A stretch of DNA of 64,000 bases from assembly GCF_964355755.1 (NCBI RefSeq), contig NC_092676.1, positions 26,022,288 to 26,086,287 on the forward strand. The letters are read 5' to 3'. Made by a program: the position numbers and the translations under genes. Under the pieces are notes generated by a model. That model was not told where the DNA came from. It saw only the letters and a program-made list of their open reading frames with translations, and did no database searches. This DNA is from Antedon mediterranea. Lineage: Eukaryota; Echinodermata; Crinoidea; Comatulida; Antedonidae. Positions 59,892 to 64,000 of this stretch are shown piece by piece (position 1 is the stretch's first letter; each line of letters opens with the position of its first letter).

Positions 59892-61536
59892 ATGCCTTTT
59901 GATCAAACCGCCGATGAAGGTTGCTTTTCACGGCACGGCGGTGCTACTGCAGAGCTAGAGGATGATGCGAACAACAACCCATATTTGGATGGATGGCGAA
60001 ATGATGGTGAAAGAGATGATATTTTCGAAAAGACAAGGCATAGTGCATTGCAAATGCCTCTTGAAAAAGGAGGTTTTACGAAATTGATGAAATTGGAAGA
60101 TAAAGAAAATGATGAGAGCAATTCAATTAATGATTGTGGGCTCATTTGTTTACGAAAGCATGAACTGTCTGTTGAAGGTATGTATATAGTATGGTGCTAC
60201 ATTTAATTTAATAAATAATAGCCTCTTTTATTGAAAATGATGTGCGGCTAGTTTTATTTCAATATAATTAACTTCCCCGTCGTTCATTAAACTGTAGACG
60301 GCACATTTAAATTATGTGACGGATATGACACAAAACTGCGGGACAAGCTTTTTCCAAACAAAAACTTTAAAATTTTAGATTTAATGTAGGGCCTATGTAG
60401 GCCAGGCCTAGGCCTATAGAGATGTACGTATTTTGATCAATAAAATCGCATGAAATCATGATTAACTAACTTGTTACAATATTTTCAATAACAAAAGTCC
60501 TGCTATCAAATATACGGCGATCATAAAATTGAAGATGTACGATCGGGACATGAGGTTTTAGGGGGTTGCCAGAAACATTTTTATAAAAATTAACAATATC
60601 AATGTTATTATTTTTGGTTTATGTAATTAATTATATTTACAATAATGTTGATTATAAAATAAGCCAAGAATTTTTTTTTTTTAATGATGAATTTTCAATA
60701 TCTATCCCACCAAAGTATCGGGACACGATTTTAGACACTTACTGAAGAATGACCCAGCTAGGCTAGGCCCTATTTAATAAATAAAATACAAATTGAATTT
60801 TATATTTATTATAATTAATTTAAAATAAAGTAATTACATTTATTAGGTGGCCGTGACTTAATCTTAATTAAATTTATTCTCTTTTGATGATGATGTAAAC
60901 TAACCTTACAATTAATGTAATAAAAAAATGTAATAACTAGGCCTAGGCCTAATATTAAAACACTTTTTAATTTTGTTTGTAGGTGTACATGTTGATCAGT
61001 GTATTTTACCAGGTTTCAAGTACAAAGTTCGAAGGTTAGGGGTCAAGAACAAATACTTATTTGAAGGTCGTGCTCTTCATCTTCTAAGCATTAGCCAAGG
61101 ATACGGAAAAAGAATCACATTCGAATCCAAAATAAAAAACTTAAACTCAAACTATTTTTGGTCGGACTCCAATGACGACGGTTACGGATTTAGTTTAATC
61201 GCTGTCGAGCATGGCGATAAATTTACAATTTGCAACCTGCGGAGGCGTCCTATCGGGCATGCGATCGTGGAAGATGTTGATGAAACGCAAACTGAAATAA
61301 ACTCTAAAATTGACGGTACAGAGATTACAAAAGAAGTCGGTATAAGGATGCGGTGTCGAGTTCGGTACACTTCCGAACCACACGGTATGATGTCATTACG
61401 CAGGGAAGAAACTGTATTCATAAATGGTTTAGCAGTTGTCGCAAAGAGTCGAACAAATTTAAAAGCAGTTACTAAATTAATAAAAAACATTGAATTAATG
61501 TCGGTTGGACCATGTTTGTTTGTTAAAGAACAATGA
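59892..61536 (+). CDS. Unrecognised 279-aa protein, two exons
   Basis: Exon 1 is 59892-60177 (ATG to VEG, donor GGTATG), exon 2 is 60983-61536 (acceptor TTTGTAG, stop TGA). They join in frame to 840 nt. I do not recognise the family. Residues 1-95 are acidic and polar (ELEDDANNN, EDKENDES), probably disordered. Residues 96-279 look like a folded beta-rich domain: GFKYKVRRLGVKNKYLF, ALHLLSISQGYGKRITF, FSLIAVEHGDKFTICNLRRR, GIRMRCRVRY, ETVFINGLAVVAK. There is no signal peptide or membrane segment. Good splice sites, intact frame and a divergent promoter argue that it is real. AATAAA at 61691 fits as its poly(A) signal. Confidence 0.75.
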
Positions 61537-61690
61537 AAGAAACATGTTATCATTAATAATTCGTTTGAAAAACGTATGAATCTAGCTAAGGTGTTAACAA
61601 TAATATACCAAAAATGAATTATAGTTTACGCACAAATATTTATCCTTGGTACTGTATCTGTATGTCCAGTATATCCTAGGCACATTCTGT

Positions 61691-61696
61691 AATAAA
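61691..61696 (+). terminator. Poly(A) signal AATAAA of the 279-aa gene
   Basis: AATAAA 155 bp past the stop, followed by a GT-rich stretch (GTGTGATTGTGAC), the usual arrangement of a cleavage site. Confidence 0.55.
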
Positions 61697-61699
61697 GTG

Positions 61700-62515
61700 T
61701 GATTGTGACATCTGTATTTTATAATGTGTCCCATGATACTGGCCAGATAATTAATGGAACATGAATTTGGGCAATACAGAAAATCCTTCTATTTTACGCA
61801 CAAATATTTATCCTTGAGAGATATATAGTTAAAGTTAAGTACATTTAACCTAAAATAATGCATTGTGGTTTTATCTTCAAGTGATAGTATAGTAGTAGAT
61901 AAAAACTGAAATAACTTCATTCATAAATCCAATTGAAAATTGATTTTTCATGCGTACCCTTTTTTTTCAGGTGAGTAGTGTGCAGAAATGTATTGCTTCC
62001 GAATGTTTAGATTGTGTGAAATAAACTGTAAATAATTGAATCTATAAACAAATAAAAATTATAATAATGTAATATAACTTTACATGAATTGGTTTGGTTA
62101 GTAGGGTTTTGACTATATAATACTATAGGAATGTTTAAAATTGTATGATATCTAATTATTAATGTAAACACACTTTATTGGAGGGAGAGGATGGTGCTTA
62201 GCTTGCCAATATGTTAACGACGTAATTATGCTAAATAAATATCTACAAAATAAATTTAAATGATTTTTTAAACGTTTGGTAATAGTTTTTATAATGGATG
62301 TTTAAATTGTACAATGATTAATATTAATCATCATAAAAATGTTGTGGGGTGTGGGGGGAGGAGCGGAGGTATGCGTGTTCAATGGTGCTTAGCTTGCCAA
62401 AGTACTCTAATTTAAATTGATTTCAATAGTTTTAAATTGAAGACAATAAAAAGGATATTGTATGTGTATTTATTGTTCCATGTGTTTTTATTTTTAGTAA
62501 TCTGAAATTTACATA
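61700..62515. other. Intergenic stretch, few features
   Basis: AT-rich. ACGCACAAATATTTATCCTT occurs at 61629 and 61797, and GGTGCTTAGCTTGCCAA at 62191 and 62383, two small local duplications. No gene seen. Confidence 0.6.
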
Positions 62516-62517
62516 CT

Positions 62518-62654
62518 ACTTTATGTGACAAAAAAATGTGATGTGCCCATATATGGTCATATCACTACCATATTGGGGTATATCACTACCATATTTGGGC
62601 ACATCACACTTTTTTTTGTCGTCAAACTAGTTTGATAGTGTAGACAGAGCTTAA
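62518..62654. mobile_element. Palindromic MITE copy
   Basis: The left end starts inside the element (ACTTTATGTGAC); the right end GATAGTGTAGACAGAGCTTAA is intact. It is the rightmost of about 18 copies or fragments. Confidence 0.87.
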
Positions 62655-63712
62655 TTGGTTGGTTTTAAACGGCATCAAATAAAGGCGTCGACATATCGTC
62701 AACACCATATCCCTATACATTTTCGGCTTAAATTATCTCAAGCGGGAAGTGGTACACTAATGCTACCAATGAATCATCAACTGCTCAGTAATGCTAAACC
62801 AAAAATAGACAGTTACTGATAAAATGAATTATCAAAAGATTCTATAGGGTGCTTCCATAAACCATGATTTTATGCAAATCTAAAATTGCAGTATTGGCAG
62901 TGGCGTAACGCAAAGGCCCAAGGCCTCTGTCTTAGAAACCTTAAGTGGCCCTCTAACAGTGGAGAGACAGGTATTTTTAGCCTTTTTCGACATATTTTAA
63001 TGCCTTTTTCCTGGACACTGCTCAGGGGCCCTCATAATATGCAGAGCCCCTGGGTTTAGCCAGTGAGCGCTTATAGCTGTTACTCCACTGAGTATTGGAC
63101 CATGTAAGTAAATAAAAAAAGATACTTCTACAAAACCTTATTTACTATACTTTAATATGCATCTACTTGTTTTTAAGTATATTCACTAGTAGTAGTACTG
63201 GTAGGTGCATTACTTCAACGCATGCTTTGTATATGTCAGTTTAAGGGCTGTATGTTGTTATTGACGGCATGGCTGAAACATGGTTCACAAGAGGAAAATG
63301 CATGCAAGTGAAATCATTGTGAATGTTTCCAATACAAGTCTTAGATCACAATCCGAAGATCAAACAACACATATCTCATTTAAAATATAAACAATCAGTG
63401 CAATAGCCACCAGTATGGTTGGTATTAAGTTTCAACCTGACCACTTTTTCACACAGGCCTTTGACAACCCAGTGGCTTGAACAGAGATTGTTCCCTTTTC
63501 TTGAGAAAACTGTGCCACTTTATTTCTTGTTGCTACATCCCTGAAAATGGATTGGTACCGCTGATTTTGGGACCCCATATAAGTGGAAATTTGACCACCA
63601 CCACTTTATCCCCCCCCCCCCACCCACCCCCACCAAAAAAAATAATACCTATGCAATAAATCACAACATGAACATTGATATCTTTCATATGTACAAAATT
63701 TAATTTTTGTAG
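62655..63712. other. Intergenic stretch, no gene seen
   Basis: Contains a C-rich tract at about 63608-63632 and otherwise unique AT-rich sequence. GGCGTAACGCAAAGGCCCAAG at 62904 and GGGCCCTCATAATATGCAGA at 63027 may be transposon remnants; I cannot assign them. Confidence 0.5.
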
Positions 63713-63861
63713 ACAAGAGGAAATATTGTATCGAATATTTGATTCTAGTTTTACTACCAGAACTTCTCACTCGAAACTAAAAGGCGACGAAAAGATAATA
63801 AAACTACGAGATAAACACTTATTTCACATCGATGGTTTGGGTATACATCCCAAAATAAACT
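63713..63861 (+). CDS. Weak candidate terminal exon of an unknown gene
   Basis: After a possible acceptor (TTTAATTTTTGTAG) the frame reads QEEILYRIFDSSFTTRTSHS and ends HIDGLGIHPKIN then TAA. About 50 residues of mixed composition; the CpG use and codon mix resemble coding sequence more than the surrounding intron-like DNA. No family recognised and no upstream exon found in the window. Confidence 0.25.
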
Positions 63862-64000
63862 AAAATCTACCAAATAACATTAATACTGAGTTTTTTTTTA
63901 ACTTACAAAACAGAGATGTAAACATGAAAGTGTTAAACTAATTTAATATTTATGTTTTCATTTAAATTGGTTACTATGCACAACACTTAATGTTACATTT

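Noticed and set aside
61182-61553. Minus-strand ORF of 123 aa opposite the 279-aa gene
   Set aside because: Antisense shadow; the plus strand has matching splice sites and phase.

Overview
The window is AT-rich nuclear DNA from an animal. Genes are split into many short exons with GT-AG introns. A full-length fused NAD(P)H glutamate synthase is present, which many invertebrates keep and vertebrates have lost. tRNA-derived SINEs, Penelope-like retroelements and dense MITEs fill the introns. Together these suggest a marine invertebrate, perhaps an echinoderm or another invertebrate deuterostome; the class cannot be fixed from sequence alone.

Layout, left to right. (1) 79-15669, + strand: the last 11 exons of LAS1L, the HEPN endoribonuclease of pre-rRNA ITS2 processing; its first exons lie outside the window. 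Its introns hold a 46-bp minisatellite, tandem copies of its own splice sites, nested TTAA-type MITEs and, in an 8.5-kb intron, a Penelope-like element on the opposite strand with an unbroken 740-codon ORF. (2) 15670-20062: convergent intergenic space with a 2-kb satellite of about 285-bp units built from inverted repeats. (3) 20063-32586, - strand: a six-exon, 785-aa NYN/PIN ribonuclease. It has the Regnase (ZC3H12) core of UBA-like segment, NYN nuclease, CCCH finger and C-terminal helical segment, but its N-terminus resembles the KH-like module of N4BP1/KHNYN. (4) 32587-36932: intergenic, with MITEs and a 69-bp tandem array just past the 3' end of the next gene. (5) 36933-58637, - strand: the complete glutamate synthase, 37 coding exons joining in frame to 2097 aa; its first coding intron carries a 3.8-kb, 19-bp minisatellite. 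(6) 59892-61536, + strand: a two-exon, 279-aa unrecognised protein, head-to-head with glutamate synthase across about 0.5 kb, a likely bidirectional promoter. (7) 61537-64000: intergenic, with one weak candidate exon at the right edge.

All exon chains were joined by hand from splice consensus and phase. Each sums to a multiple of three, which is strong internal support. The genes do not form a pathway: LAS1L and the Regnase-like protein are both RNases (rRNA processing and mRNA or antiviral decay), glutamate synthase is nitrogen metabolism. At least 18 copies or fragments of one short palindromic MITE are spread over every intron and spacer but no exon. The points most worth a second look are the combined N4BP1/KHNYN plus Regnase architecture, the intact Penelope ORF with altered reverse-transcriptase aspartates, and the decoy splice sites of LAS1L made by tandem duplication of exon edges.
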